In this document: positions 32,219 to 40,006 of the stretch, piece after piece
Numbering within the stretch: position 1 is the first letter of the stretch
Layout: each line of letters begins with the position of its first letter
NCBI GenBank assembly: GCA_009691845.1
Contig: SIAJ01000020.1
Coordinates: 1-64,000, forward strand
Length of the DNA: 64,000 nucleotides
Origin: Gemmataceae bacterium
GTDB taxonomy: Bacteria > Planctomycetota > Planctomycetia > Gemmatales > Gemmataceae
Direction: 5' to 3'
Made by a program: the position numbers and the translations under genes
Notes under the pieces: generated by a model
Told to the model about the DNA's origin: nothing
Seen by the model: only the letters and a program-made list of their open reading frames with translations
The model's database searches: none

Positions 32219-34831
32219 TCATGGGTCTTCCGACTTCGCACCACTACTGGTACCGCCAACTGGGGCACCGCTCGCTCCACCACGTCCGGGTCCGGAAATT
32301 CCGCCGGTGCCCGAGTCCGAAGTCGGGGCGACGCGATCCTTGATCTGACGCAATTTGTCCGAAGGCGTCGGCTCTTTCCAGGCAAAGACCAGGATGAATT
32401 CGAATCGAGGCTTGATTTTGAGCCCCTTGGGCGGGGGCGGGTTTGCCGCGGCACCAGGAGCTTCGGCTCCGCCACGTCCGCCGGGCCCAGGTCCCGCACC
32501 TGGGAAGCCCACGTTTCCTGCGCCGGGCCCAGGTCCCGCACCTGGGTAGCCCACGTTGCCTCCGCCGGACGCGACGATCGCTCCACCGAGCGGCACCCAT
32601 GAAGAACCCGTGCTGCCGCCGCTGGTCGACCCTCCGGTAGCGCCCGGAATACCGGGTCCGGAAAGCCCCATGCCGCCGCCCGGAGCACCCTCAGGAGTAG
32701 CCCCGCCTGCCGCGGGAACGAGCGGATCGAGGAGGCTGGACTTGATGTTCACGAATATGCCTGGCGAAGGATTTTTGTCTTCCCACACGTGGTACAAAAA
32801 TACGTGGCTGATCTTGCCAAGGATCGGATTCGCCGCCAGTATTTTCTTCTCGCTGTCTTCTTTCGGTTCCACGCGAACCAATGAGCGGGTAATGACGTTG
32901 TGAAGCAACGTATCCAGAATAAAACGGTCGGTTTCCGACGTCGTTTCCGGGTGCCAGTAGGTTGAGCCGCGAACTTCGACGACCCAGCCTTCGCCGTCGG
33001 GCTTGAGTTCGACCTCGGTGGTCGGGATCGGAAGCCCTGGACCAACCGGTCGCTCGGGCTTGTTTTCCCACCAGTCGCGAGGAGCATACTCCGCACCGGG
33101 GAACTTGCGTCGATTGTCGATTTCCTTGCGGCGTTTGCCTTCGATGTTTTCGTAGAAGGCCTTGAGATCCTTGGTGTGCCGTCCGTAGATTGCTTCGATG
33201 TCGATCGTCGCGAGGAACTCACGCTTGTCGTCGTCGGTCATGGCCTGGAGCGGATCGATGCCTTTACCAACTCGTTCCTGGAGTTTCTGCACGGCCCGAC
33301 GACCCTCGATGGTCGCCCAGTATTTCTCAAGGCCACCGACCATGTTGTAGGCTCGCCTGTCGTCGGGGTTCGACTTCTCGGCTGCCGGACCTGGGACAGG
33401 AACCGACTCGTTCATGAACTTATTCATCGCCAGCCAATTCACGCGCTCGGCTTGACCGGCAACAATCGATTCCACTTCGGTCTGCGTCTGCTCGACTTCT
33501 TTTTTCTTGGTGGTGATCTGCGAATCAACCCCAGCAGCCGTGGTAATCACATTCTTGGCTTTGGTGATGGAATCGCCGATGCGAGGATCGCTCACTTGTT
33601 TGAGCGGAACCGAATAGCCGTAGGCCAGCACGGTTGTTCCCAACAGCAGTGAGGCAGCGGCAGCCACGGCGTAAGGCTTCTTGGCTCGGACTTTCCGCTC
33701 GAAGGTGATTTCGGGCGGGAGCAGGTTCGTTGTCAGCCGGGCGACGGTCAATCCCTGCAATGCAAGCCCATAGGCAACGGCAAATGAAAGCAGGTGCTCC
33801 TTGAAGACCGGGGCGTCGGCGACGACCTGCCCGGAACAGCGGACGAACTTGTCTGGCTTGCGGACCTCAAGGGCCAGTTTGTCTGCGAGGAATTTCTGCA
33901 GGCCGGGCAACTTGAAAGCGCTGCCGAGGCCGACCATGTATTCGATCTGAGCATCGCGATGGGTGTTCGTGAAGTAGCCCAGCGATCGCTGCACTTCGCT
34001 CACGAATTCTTGCAGCACAGGCCGCAAGGCTTTCAGAATATTCGCCAACTCCGGCGACTTGGCCGCGTTCCGTTTCAGATGTTCCGCCTTGGCGAACGTC
34101 AGTTTCAATTCCTTGGTCAACGCTCGCGTAAAGTGATTGCCGCCGACTGGGATGGGACGTTGCCAAATAATACGGCCACCGTCTGTAATGATGAGGTTCG
34201 AACCATCGGTACCGATATCGAGGGCCACCACGCATCTCTTTTTGCCGACCGCCTGGGCAGGTGCGACCTCGCCATCGATCCCGCCCCGTCTGAGCAGGTC
34301 GTAGGTGACGTAATTGGTTAATGCGAGCGGGGCCATTTGCACGTGATGGACTTCCAGTTTCACAGACTGGAAGTGGCCAATAAAGCGGCTGATCATGTCC
34401 CGCTTCATGGCGAACAGGCCGATTTCCGTGTCCATGGCAAAGCCATCGGTCACGATACCATCGCTAATTTTTTGGAAGTCCCAAACGACTTCCTCGAGCG
34501 GAAACGGGATCTGCTGCTTGGCTTCAAACTTCACGATGTCGCTGATTTTCTTCTCTTCGACTGGCGGGAGCTTGACGAAGCGTGCCAGGCCGGATTGGCC
34601 GGGGACGCTCATGGCCACCTGGTCCCCCTTGGTCGGATTCCTGGAAAGGAATTTTTCCAGGGCTTCGCGAGTCAACTCGTCCGGGTTGGCGTCCGGCTGC
34701 GAAAGGATCTTGGAATGCTCGACGTAGTCGAACGCCGTGGCGGTCACGACGCCATTAATCTGTTCGAGCCGGAGTGCCTTCAAAGCACATTGACCGATAT
34801 CGATACCCCAGATGCCTGGATTGACGGCCAT
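32219..34831 (-). CDS. pilM: PilM-PilN fusion, type IV pilus-like assembly ATPase-fold protein (870 aa)
   Basis: Residues 1-~360 are PilM: GIWGIDIGQCALKALRLE (actin-like phosphate loop), VVALDIGTDGSNLIITDG and MVGLGSAFKLPGLQKFL. Then TTNLLPPEI, the usual N-terminal segment of PilN, precedes a transmembrane helix (~387-408) and a coiled-coil/ferredoxin-like periplasmic part. The C-terminus has Gly/Pro tandem repeats. The protein therefore joins the cytoplasmic ring factor PilM with its normal membrane partner PilN in one chain. PilM/N/O link the pilus motor to the secretin. No motor ATPase or secretin gene is in the window. It opens the three-gene minus-strand locus. Confidence 0.88.
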   Translation of the reverse strand: MAVNPGIWGIDIGQCALKALRLEQINGVVTATAFDYVEHSKILSQPDANPDELTREALEKFLSRNPTKGDQVAMSVPGQSGLARFVKLPPVEEKKISDIVKFEAKQQIPFPLEEVVWDFQKISDGIVTDGFAMDTEIGLFAMKRDMISRFIGHFQSVKLEVHHVQMAPLALTNYVTYDLLRRGGIDGEVAPAQAVGKKRCVVALDIGTDGSNLIITDGGRIIWQRPIPVGGNHFTRALTKELKLTFAKAEHLKRNAAKSPELANILKALRPVLQEFVSEVQRSLGYFTNTHRDAQIEYMVGLGSAFKLPGLQKFLADKLALEVRKPDKFVRCSGQVVADAPVFKEHLLSFAVAYGLALQGLTVARLTTNLLPPEITFERKVRAKKPYAVAAAASLLLGTTVLAYGYSVPLKQVSDPRIGDSITKAKNVITTAAGVDSQITTKKKEVEQTQTEVESIVAGQAERVNWLAMNKFMNESVPVPGPAAEKSNPDDRRAYNMVGGLEKYWATIEGRRAVQKLQERVGKGIDPLQAMTDDDKREFLATIDIEAIYGRHTKDLKAFYENIEGKRRKEIDNRRKFPGAEYAPRDWWENKPERPVGPGLPIPTTEVELKPDGEGWVVEVRGSTYWHPETTSETDRFILDTLLHNVITRSLVRVEPKEDSEKKILAANPILGKISHVFLYHVWEDKNPSPGIFVNIKSSLLDPLVPAAGGATPEGAPGGGMGLSGPGIPGATGGSTSGGSTGSSWVPLGGAIVASGGGNVGYPGAGPGPGAGNVGFPGAGPGPGGRGGAEAPGAAANPPPPKGLKIKPRFEFILVFAWKEPTPSDKLRQIKDRVAPTSDSGTGGISGPGRGGASGAPVGGTSSGAKSEDP

Positions 34832-35717
34832 GGGACACTCTCACTTCGGACTGGGAATGGGCATTAAACAGGTTACATCGATCCTAGACCTGGCCAGGCA
34901 AGCCGGCAAGCGACGTGGGATGAAACTATCGACGGGGAAAGGCTACCACGTCGGTAGTCGGCCTGTCAATCATCATAACACTGAAGAGCAAAAGATGTTG
35001 GCGCGGATACTGTCGGTCGAACGGACTGGGTAGCGCTAAGGGGCAAGATTCCAAGCTCTTTCCATTTGTAAATGGACGGGGATCCCACCCCAAAAATGCT
35101 TCAAGCGTGAGAACAACATCGGACCAACCGTCGACAAGGCAGTTGAGCCATCCCATCACTCGGGTCATAATTCTTAGTACCACAGTGCTTTACGACAGAT
35201 GGCCCCAACCAGAGCCAGGGACCTTCTAAAGTTGCCACGGAAATTTAGTCGTCAAGACAATCCGAATTGGTCCCACACATCCGTATTGTCAAGAAACTCG
35301 CAAATTGGCTGGATCGAGCCTGGGCCTCCCTGACCAGCTGATCGTGATCCTGCGCTGGTATTGCCGGATTCAGGGAGGGCGAGGCACCTGCTGAGGCTTT
35401 GCCCGTGGCTCGGCAGGAGCCTCGTCCTCCCGAGTCCGGACACCACTCCTGCTCGCATCGCTGTCTTAAGATTCGGTTGAGTGTTTCTCCCGTCTGACGT
35501 GACTGGCCCGTGCCGTGCCAGCATTGGCCTGTCCGGATAATTGCTAGAATCTCTTGTAGCAGGCACGCAGTTTCGACCAAGAGACTCGATCCTGTGCCGG
35601 CTGAGTTTCGGAATTTTGACAATCTCCTTGGATGTAACAGGGAAAACGGTCATACTGAATAAGCTCACCCGGATGGCCACCCAGGCACTAAAACCGGCGT
35701 AAGCAGAGGAGGCATCC
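34832..35717. other. Gene-free interval (886 bp) holding one long palindrome
   Basis: The interval separates the divergent pilM-like gene and the 89-aa gene. It has a short perfect palindrome TCCATTTGTAAATGGA at 35061-35076 and a long imperfect hairpin at 35365-35440. No ORF here combines a ribosome-binding site with recognisable content. Promoters for both flanking units must lie in it, but no confident -35/-10 pair can be assigned. Confidence 0.5.
35365..35440. repeat. GGGAGGGCGAGGC-type long hairpin
   Basis: The left arm (around AGGGAGGGCGAGGCACCTGC) pairs imperfectly over about 30 bp with the right arm (GCAGGAGCCTCGTCCTCCCG). The hairpin at 61506-61568 has the same arm sequence, so this is a dispersed repeat family. 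No T-run is present. Confidence 0.8.
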
Positions 35718-35987
35718 GTGACAGATCCAATGTTTGAAGGCGACTGTGTCCGTCATTCCGCGGACAAGTTCGTGGGGTTCCACGTCGGCTACACGCGGCT
35801 TTCCGCATTAATGGAACGCAGCGGCGACGTCCGCGGCGTTCGAGTTCAGCTACCGGATGGGACGATTCGGATTGCTTCCGAGTTCAACCTTCAAAAAGTC
35901 GATTCGGCCGAGTTCGACCAGTACTCGGTCAGCCTTGGGATCCCGCCCAAGAGTCGTAGGCGTGCTTCAACACCGGCACGGATTTAG
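35718..35987 (+). CDS. Small hypothetical protein (89 aa)
   Basis: The GTG start is supported by GAGGAGG 5-6 nt upstream, one of the strongest ribosome-binding sites in the window. The product (VTDPMFEGDC...) has a polar central part with HVGYTRLSALMERSG and ends in a basic Arg/Ser/Pro tail. It has no transmembrane segment, signal peptide or family that I recognise. Composition and start context support a real cytoplasmic protein. Confidence 0.65.
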   Translation: MTDPMFEGDCVRHSADKFVGFHVGYTRLSALMERSGDVRGVRVQLPDGTIRIASEFNLQKVDSAEFDQYSVSLGIPPKSRRRASTPARI

Positions 35988-36149
35988 CCGTCACGAAGGA
36001 GTCGAACGTTACGGGTTAGGAATCGTTTGGAGTACCGCTCATGACCCAGGGCGAGACTTCGGAAGCGAAGATTCCCTCCGATTCATGCTCGATAGCGAAT
36101 TCGGTCGATGAGCATGGATCAGATTCGCCACGGAAAATAAGGAGACTTG

Positions 36150-36455
36150 ATGAGGCAACTAGAACGGACATCATGGGTGGTCTATACGATGCCCATCAAA
36201 GGAAACCCGGAAGGAATGCGAGCCGTTTGCGAACGGAAAGAATGGGACGCGATGGAACGCGATCGGCCGGGATATTACACCATCATCCGCACAGACATCA
36301 CGAACGAGGGTGAGGCCGAGAAACTCGCCCGAGGCAAATCGGGCGACACGCCTCCTCGGGCCACCAAAAAGTTGCTCTTTCAGCGTCCCAGCGAGCCAAC
36401 GCCCGCAGCAGTAGTGACTGCTGCACCAGCGGACCCAACTACTGCGACGAGCTAG
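36150..36455 (+). CDS. Small hypothetical protein (101 aa)
   Basis: AAGGAG lies 5 nt before the ATG at 36150. The N-terminal ~75 residues are well mixed (WVVYTMPIKGNPEGMRAVCE, RPGYYTIIRTDITNEGEAE) and suggest a compact alpha/beta domain. The last 25 are Pro/Ala/Thr-rich and disordered. A 14-bp hairpin follows the stop. No family can be named, although the look is that of a conserved planctomycete protein. Confidence 0.7.
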   Translation: MRQLERTSWVVYTMPIKGNPEGMRAVCERKEWDAMERDRPGYYTIIRTDITNEGEAEKLARGKSGDTPPRATKKLLFQRPSEPTPAAVVTAAPADPTTATS

Positions 36456-36466
36456 TGTTATCCTTC

Positions 36467-36507
36467 GGTTCTGGGAACGCTAATCTCTGATTGGCGTTCC
36501 CAGAACC
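36467..36507. repeat. 14-bp perfect hairpin
   Basis: GGTTCTGGGAACGC (36467-36480) pairs perfectly with 36494-36507 around a 13-nt loop, beginning 12 nt after the stop of the 101-aa gene. There is no T-run, so termination would have to be Rho-assisted or bidirectional. Confidence 0.7.
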
Positions 36508-36601
36508 GGGGCGACACAGTCCAAAAATCATTTCTCATCGACAATTCACGAGCGCGGTTTAAAGTACCTTAAGATTTTTCTTCCTCGCTTGCGAGCCAAT
36601 C

Positions 36602-37405
36602 ATGACGGCTAAACGCACAACCTTCGTGGCCCTCCTGGCGACGATCCTCTTCGTTTCTCCACTTCTGGCCCAGGCCCCGCCCAAGAAAGAGGTCGCAAAA
36701 ACAACGGCGTCGCGGGTCGAGAAAAAAACCTACGACTTCAAGCTAGCGGGCAAGGAAATGGAGTACGCCCAATTCGTGCCGAGCAACTACGACAAGGAAA
36801 AGACGTTTCCCCTGATGGTCTGTCTGCATGGGCTGTTCAGCAACCCGCAGCAGATCATTCGCTACAAGGGCCTAACGGACCTCGCCGAGAAGCATGGTTA
36901 CGTCTTGGTCGCCCCGATGGGGTACAACACGACCGGCTGGTACGGTGCCAAATCACCGCTCGGTTCGGGCAAGACCGATCCGGAAAATCTGAGCGAACTG
37001 AGCGAAAAGGACGTGATGAACGTACTCGGCATTGCCCGCAAGGAGTTCAATATCGATCCGGATCGAATCTTCCTGATGGGTCACTCGATGGGTGGAGGCG
37101 GCACGCTGCATCTGGCGATCAAGCACCCCGACATCTGGGCCGGATTGGCTCCCATCGCACCCGCGATTTACCGCCCGGCAACGGACGTCGCGAAGATCCA
37201 ACACATTCCGGTAATCGTCGTTCAGGGAGCGAAGGACTTTCTGGTCCCCGCGTCGGGCACCAGGAAATGGATCGACGAGATGAAGAAACTGGACATGAAG
37301 CACCAGTACATCGAAGACCCGAATGGCGATCACACGAACGTCGCAATCACGTACTTGCCGAAGATCTTTGAGTTCTTTGCGACGCAAAAACGGAACGGGA
37401 AGTAG
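36602..37405 (+). CDS. Exported alpha/beta hydrolase, esterase/PHB-depolymerase-like (267 aa)
   Basis: A signal peptide ends at LLAQA (~residue 24). The alpha/beta-hydrolase core shows FPLMVCLHGLF for the oxyanion hole, GHSMGGGG with nucleophile Ser162, QGAKDFLVP with Asp212 and GDHTNV with His244. This is the triad of the LpqC/PHB depolymerase-type esterases. It should hydrolyse an ester outside the cytoplasm; candidates are feruloyl or acetyl esters of polysaccharides, but no substrate can be chosen. It is convergent with the RNase HI gene only 5 nt away. Confidence 0.88.
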   Translation: MTAKRTTFVALLATILFVSPLLAQAPPKKEVAKTTASRVEKKTYDFKLAGKEMEYAQFVPSNYDKEKTFPLMVCLHGLFSNPQQIIRYKGLTDLAEKHGYVLVAPMGYNTTGWYGAKSPLGSGKTDPENLSELSEKDVMNVLGIARKEFNIDPDRIFLMGHSMGGGGTLHLAIKHPDIWAGLAPIAPAIYRPATDVAKIQHIPVIVVQGAKDFLVPASGTRKWIDEMKKLDMKHQYIEDPNGDHTNVAITYLPKIFEFFATQKRNGK

Positions 37406-37410
37406 CAGCA

Positions 37411-38022
37411 CTACTTCTTTCGCAACACGCTTCCCTCCTCCAGGATGCTCCAGAGTTGATCCCAAAGCAACTCCGGGCTGGGCATGCCCTCGCCGCGAGC
37501 CCAGCATGCTTTCGCGGATTTCAAGCACTCCAAGCAGTCGTCTCTGACTCGGCCGTCACCCACCTGCTTTGAGGGCTGAGACTTCGTTTGCGAGGTTGAG
37601 CCAGGAGGTTTTTTCGGTTTCTGGGCGTCGAGGACAATGTTGCACAATTCATCCGCTCGCTTGTTCTGCTCTCGACGCACGTGAGTGAACGTGACCGAAT
37701 CGAACGCTCGCTTTAATTGGCTGGCCTCCTGAAAGAGCGATTTGAGGTCCTCGTTTTTGACGCGGTACTCGCCGTTCATCTGCTTCACGAGCAACTCGCT
37801 ATCGCTATGAATTCGCACGTGTTGCAGGCCAAGTTGCTTCGCTTTTTCCAGAGCCTTCAGCAACGCCGTATACTCGGCCACGTTATTTGTCTGCTTGCCA
37901 AGCAGGCCCGACTCTTCGACCGCACCACGTCCGGGGGCTTCGATCACGATCGCGTAGGCCGCATCCCCAGGGTTTCCGCGCGAGGCCCCGTCAATGTGAA
38001 TGTTGGCAGCACCGTCGCTCAT
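37411..38022 (-). CDS. RNase HI family protein with Cys-containing C-terminal extension (203 aa)
   Basis: The N-terminal ~135 residues are a type 1 RNase H fold with HIDGASRGNPGDAAYA (Asp11), NNVAEYTALL (Glu50), HSDSELLVKQMNGEY (Asp74) and REQNKRADELCN (Asp124), so all four metal-binding acids are present. It should cut RNA in RNA/DNA hybrids. The tail (~140-203) has a Lys/Pro/Ser linker and then a compact segment DDCLECLKSAKACW with three Cys. This tail is not part of standard RNase HI and is unexplained. The gene is divergent from tsaB, with 65 nt between starts. Confidence 0.9.
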   Translation of the reverse strand: MSDGAANIHIDGASRGNPGDAAYAIVIEAPGRGAVEESGLLGKQTNNVAEYTALLKALEKAKQLGLQHVRIHSDSELLVKQMNGEYRVKNEDLKSLFQEASQLKRAFDSVTFTHVRREQNKRADELCNIVLDAQKPKKPPGSTSQTKSQPSKQVGDGRVRDDCLECLKSAKACWARGEGMPSPELLWDQLWSILEEGSVLRKK

Positions 38023-38087
38023 CGGTTCGCTCCGCTAAGATGATTCAAGTCGGCCATTCTATACGGAATTGCAGATCGGGGAGCTTT

Positions 38088-38786
38088 GTGTTCGAGCGTG
38101 TACTGATTCTGGAAACCTCGGGAAAAGTCGGGCAGGCTGCGCTCGCAACCGGCTCATCCGTCGTCGCCGAATCGCGCCTCGGTGAGGAACGTCGGCGGTC
38201 CAGCGATTTGGCGATGGTTGTCGATCGACTCCTGAAGCAGCAAGGTTGGCGAGCCCGCGAGTTGACGGATGTGGTAGTCGGGCTGGGACCAGGCAGCTAC
38301 ACCGGCTTGCGGGTTGGATTGGCTTCCGCAAAGGCCATGGCGTTTGCAACGGGCTGCCGGTTTCACGGGGTGGAAACATATGCGGCGATCGCGGCGCAGG
38401 CTCCCGCTGCGGCCACTTCAATCGCTGTCACGGGCGACGCTCTTCAGGGGAAGTTGTTCCACCGCCGCTATGGACGATCGGGATCTGGACTTCTCGAGCC
38501 TACATGTTGTTTCGAGATTGTGGCATGTGACACGTGGGCTTCATACGACCTATCCGGCACATATTTCATTGGCCCCGGCGCAAACTTGGTTGCTGGCAAG
38601 CCTGCCGCACGCGAATCAGTTGCCACACCTCTACCAGTGGGGTTACTCCATGTGGCAATGCAACTGCCTTGGGCCGTCACGAATGATGTTTGGCGTGCGG
38701 AACCGTTCTATCTTCGTGGCAGTTCGGCGGAAGAAAAGGCAATAAGCGACGCGGGCAAGATTGGGACATCGAAGCCGCGACCGTAA
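38088..38786 (+). CDS. tsaB: tRNA threonylcarbamoyladenosine biosynthesis protein TsaB
   Basis: The 232-aa product follows TsaB: ERVLILETSGKVGQAALA at the start and VVVGLGPGSYTGLRVGLASAKAMAFA (residues ~63-87), the family's best-conserved block. TsaB is the inactive Kae1/TsaD paralogue that supports TsaD in making t6A37 in ANN-reading tRNAs. A GTG at 38088 is preferred because GGGGAG lies just before it and the core strand begins three residues later; an in-frame ATG at 38040 would add 16 residues. The last codons run into the left arm of a palindrome. Confidence 0.87.
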   Translation: MFERVLILETSGKVGQAALATGSSVVAESRLGEERRRSSDLAMVVDRLLKQQGWRARELTDVVVGLGPGSYTGLRVGLASAKAMAFATGCRFHGVETYAAIAAQAPAAATSIAVTGDALQGKLFHRRYGRSGSGLLEPTCCFEIVACDTWASYDLSGTYFIGPGANLVAGKPAARESVATPLPVGLLHVAMQLPWAVTNDVWRAEPFYLRGSSAEEKAISDAGKIGTSKPRP

Positions 38787-38838
38787 GGGAGCGGTCAATA
38801 GCGGCCAGCCGGTCTCTTTGCCGCTCCCTTACGGTCGC
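38777..38838. repeat. Palindrome with 18-bp arms overlapping the tsaB end
   Basis: GCGACCGTAAGGGAGCGG (38777-38794) pairs perfectly with 38821-38838 around a 26-nt loop. The left arm contains the tsaB stop codon, so the element has been accommodated at the 3' end of the reading frame. The downstream stretch to 39200 has no supported gene. Confidence 0.8.
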
Positions 38839-39200
38839 AGCTCAGAAAATCTCTCAGCTTCTGGCACGCGAAGTCTAGAATCGAACGCGCACCGGGCACG
38901 GCGTGGCAACCCAAGGAGAGTTGAGAGGCGTTCGAGCGTCCGGAAGGTGCGATCTGGATTTGCTGATCGCTTCAGTGACAACAGGCAAGGACTGGCCCAA
39001 CCGTGGTCGATCCGATCGCGGAGGGCCCGCTGCTCCATCCCGTTCCTTTTCCACAATTGTCAAACGGACATACGGAGACAATTTTTCATCGGCCCCGTGA
39101 AGGCCGATTCTGAGTCCGAGTATCCGAATGACCCGACTGCCGGCCGGGAAAAGTATGGAACGGGAGGTGCCCGGAAGCAACGCCGTCACCATACGGGCAG

Positions 39201-39231
39201 AAGAAAAAGCGCCTTTAGGTACCAAGGCGCT
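39201..39231 (-). terminator. Rho-independent terminator of the 59-aa lipoprotein gene
   Basis: On the minus strand AGCGCCTT pairs with AAGGCGCT around an 8-nt loop and is followed by TTTTCTTCT. It lies 25 nt after the stop codon of the small lipoprotein gene. Stem and T-run make a good intrinsic terminator. Confidence 0.85.
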
Positions 39232-39255
39232 AGTTGCTCCCGGCTTACAAGCGAC

Positions 39256-39435
39256 CTAGCCGCCGATGATAATCGCGGGCGGACCGGACGGGTTCGGGCA
39301 GGAATTGCAAGGCGCTGCCACGATGACTGGCCGAGCCGAATACGAGTTCTGTTGACAGAGTCGGCGATTGGCGCAGCCCATGAGCGGAAGGATCGCCAGG
39401 GCCAGTACGGCCGTCCATTTAATTCGATTGAACAT
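39256..39435 (-). CDS. Small lipoprotein (59 aa)
   Basis: A basic N-terminus and hydrophobic stretch (KWTAVLALAILPLMGC) end in a lipobox with Cys near residue 20, so the mature peptide is about 40 residues. It contains two further Cys (CNSC) and a Pro/Ile/Gly tail. GAGG lies 7 nt before the ATG at 39435, and a clear terminator follows. It is probably an envelope lipoprotein; no family or partner is recognised. Confidence 0.75.
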   Translation of the reverse strand: MFNRIKWTAVLALAILPLMGCANRRLCQQNSYSARPVIVAAPCNSCPNPSGPPAIIIGG

Positions 39436-39836
39436 AATAAGTCCTCGAGAGGAACGTCGGGGTTGGTTGCGTCCCATCCGTGACGAGCGTCGTAATCGGC
39501 CTAGCCGTCACGACCCGATAATCGGAGCGATTCCTTCCGAATGGCGAACACTTTCTTCAAGGTTTGTTCTTCGCCTGCAATAACAGTAGATCGGCAAAAA
39601 AGCCGAATCGCAATTCGAGGCCGGTTTTTTCCGCGCAAACCTCACGACTGTGAGAAACCGTACCGACTGTATCGATTGTTCATGCGGGTTGTGCCGGGTA
39701 GGGCGATTGATAACGGTCGCGATCATTGTGCCGACCCGCCACAAAGGATCGCTCGTATGACCGATCCCATTTTTTCGACAGGCTTGCCGAAGCGGGATTT
39801 GGGTGCTAAACCTTCCAAAACGATCCAGGAGAGGTC

Positions 39837-39929
39837 ATGGCAGTTGTAGTAGCGATTCGGCCGGCGTTCGCGGGTGCCCCAGTGGCTGCCCTCGCTGCCG
39901 TCGTTCTCGCCGCCGCCGCCGTCACTTGA
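39837..39929 (+). CDS. Ala/Val-rich 30-aa leader peptide candidate
   Basis: An ATG at 39837 with GGAGAGG just upstream opens a 30-codon ORF ending at TGA 39927. Of 30 residues, 13 are Ala and 7 Val, with two Leu and one Ile. It is followed after 27 nt by an 11-bp GC hairpin and then by the aminotransferase gene. The layout resembles transcription-attenuation leaders of amino-acid operons. It could also be a small hydrophobic membrane peptide. The coupling to Ala/Val supply is inference. Confidence 0.5.
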   Translation: MAVVVAIRPAFAGAPVAALAAVVLAAAAVT

Positions 39930-39956
39930 CACCGGGATCGATCCGAAAATTGCGAT

Positions 39957-39989
39957 CGGCCCCGGAGTTGTCTCCGGGGCCGCTTTCGT
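39957..39989 (+). promoter_or_regulatory. Attenuator-like GC hairpin before the aminotransferase gene
   Basis: CGGCCCCGGAG (39957-39967) pairs perfectly with CTCCGGGGCCG (39972-39982) around a TTGT loop and is followed by CTTTCGTTTCC. It lies between the leader ORF stop and the aminotransferase start, where a conditional terminator would sit. The T-run is interrupted, so termination strength is uncertain. Confidence 0.5.
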
Positions 39990-40006
39990 TTCCAGGGAAA
40001 GCGGTC

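Noticed and set aside
34926-35183. 85-aa minus-strand ORF upstream of pilM
   Set aside because: No ribosome-binding site, no known motif, and it lies in the likely promoter region of the pilus-like locus.
36041-36313. 90-aa plus-strand ORF with GGAG upstream
   Set aside because: It overlaps the better-supported 101-aa gene over most of its length in another frame, and its second half is Arg/His-rich shadow sequence.
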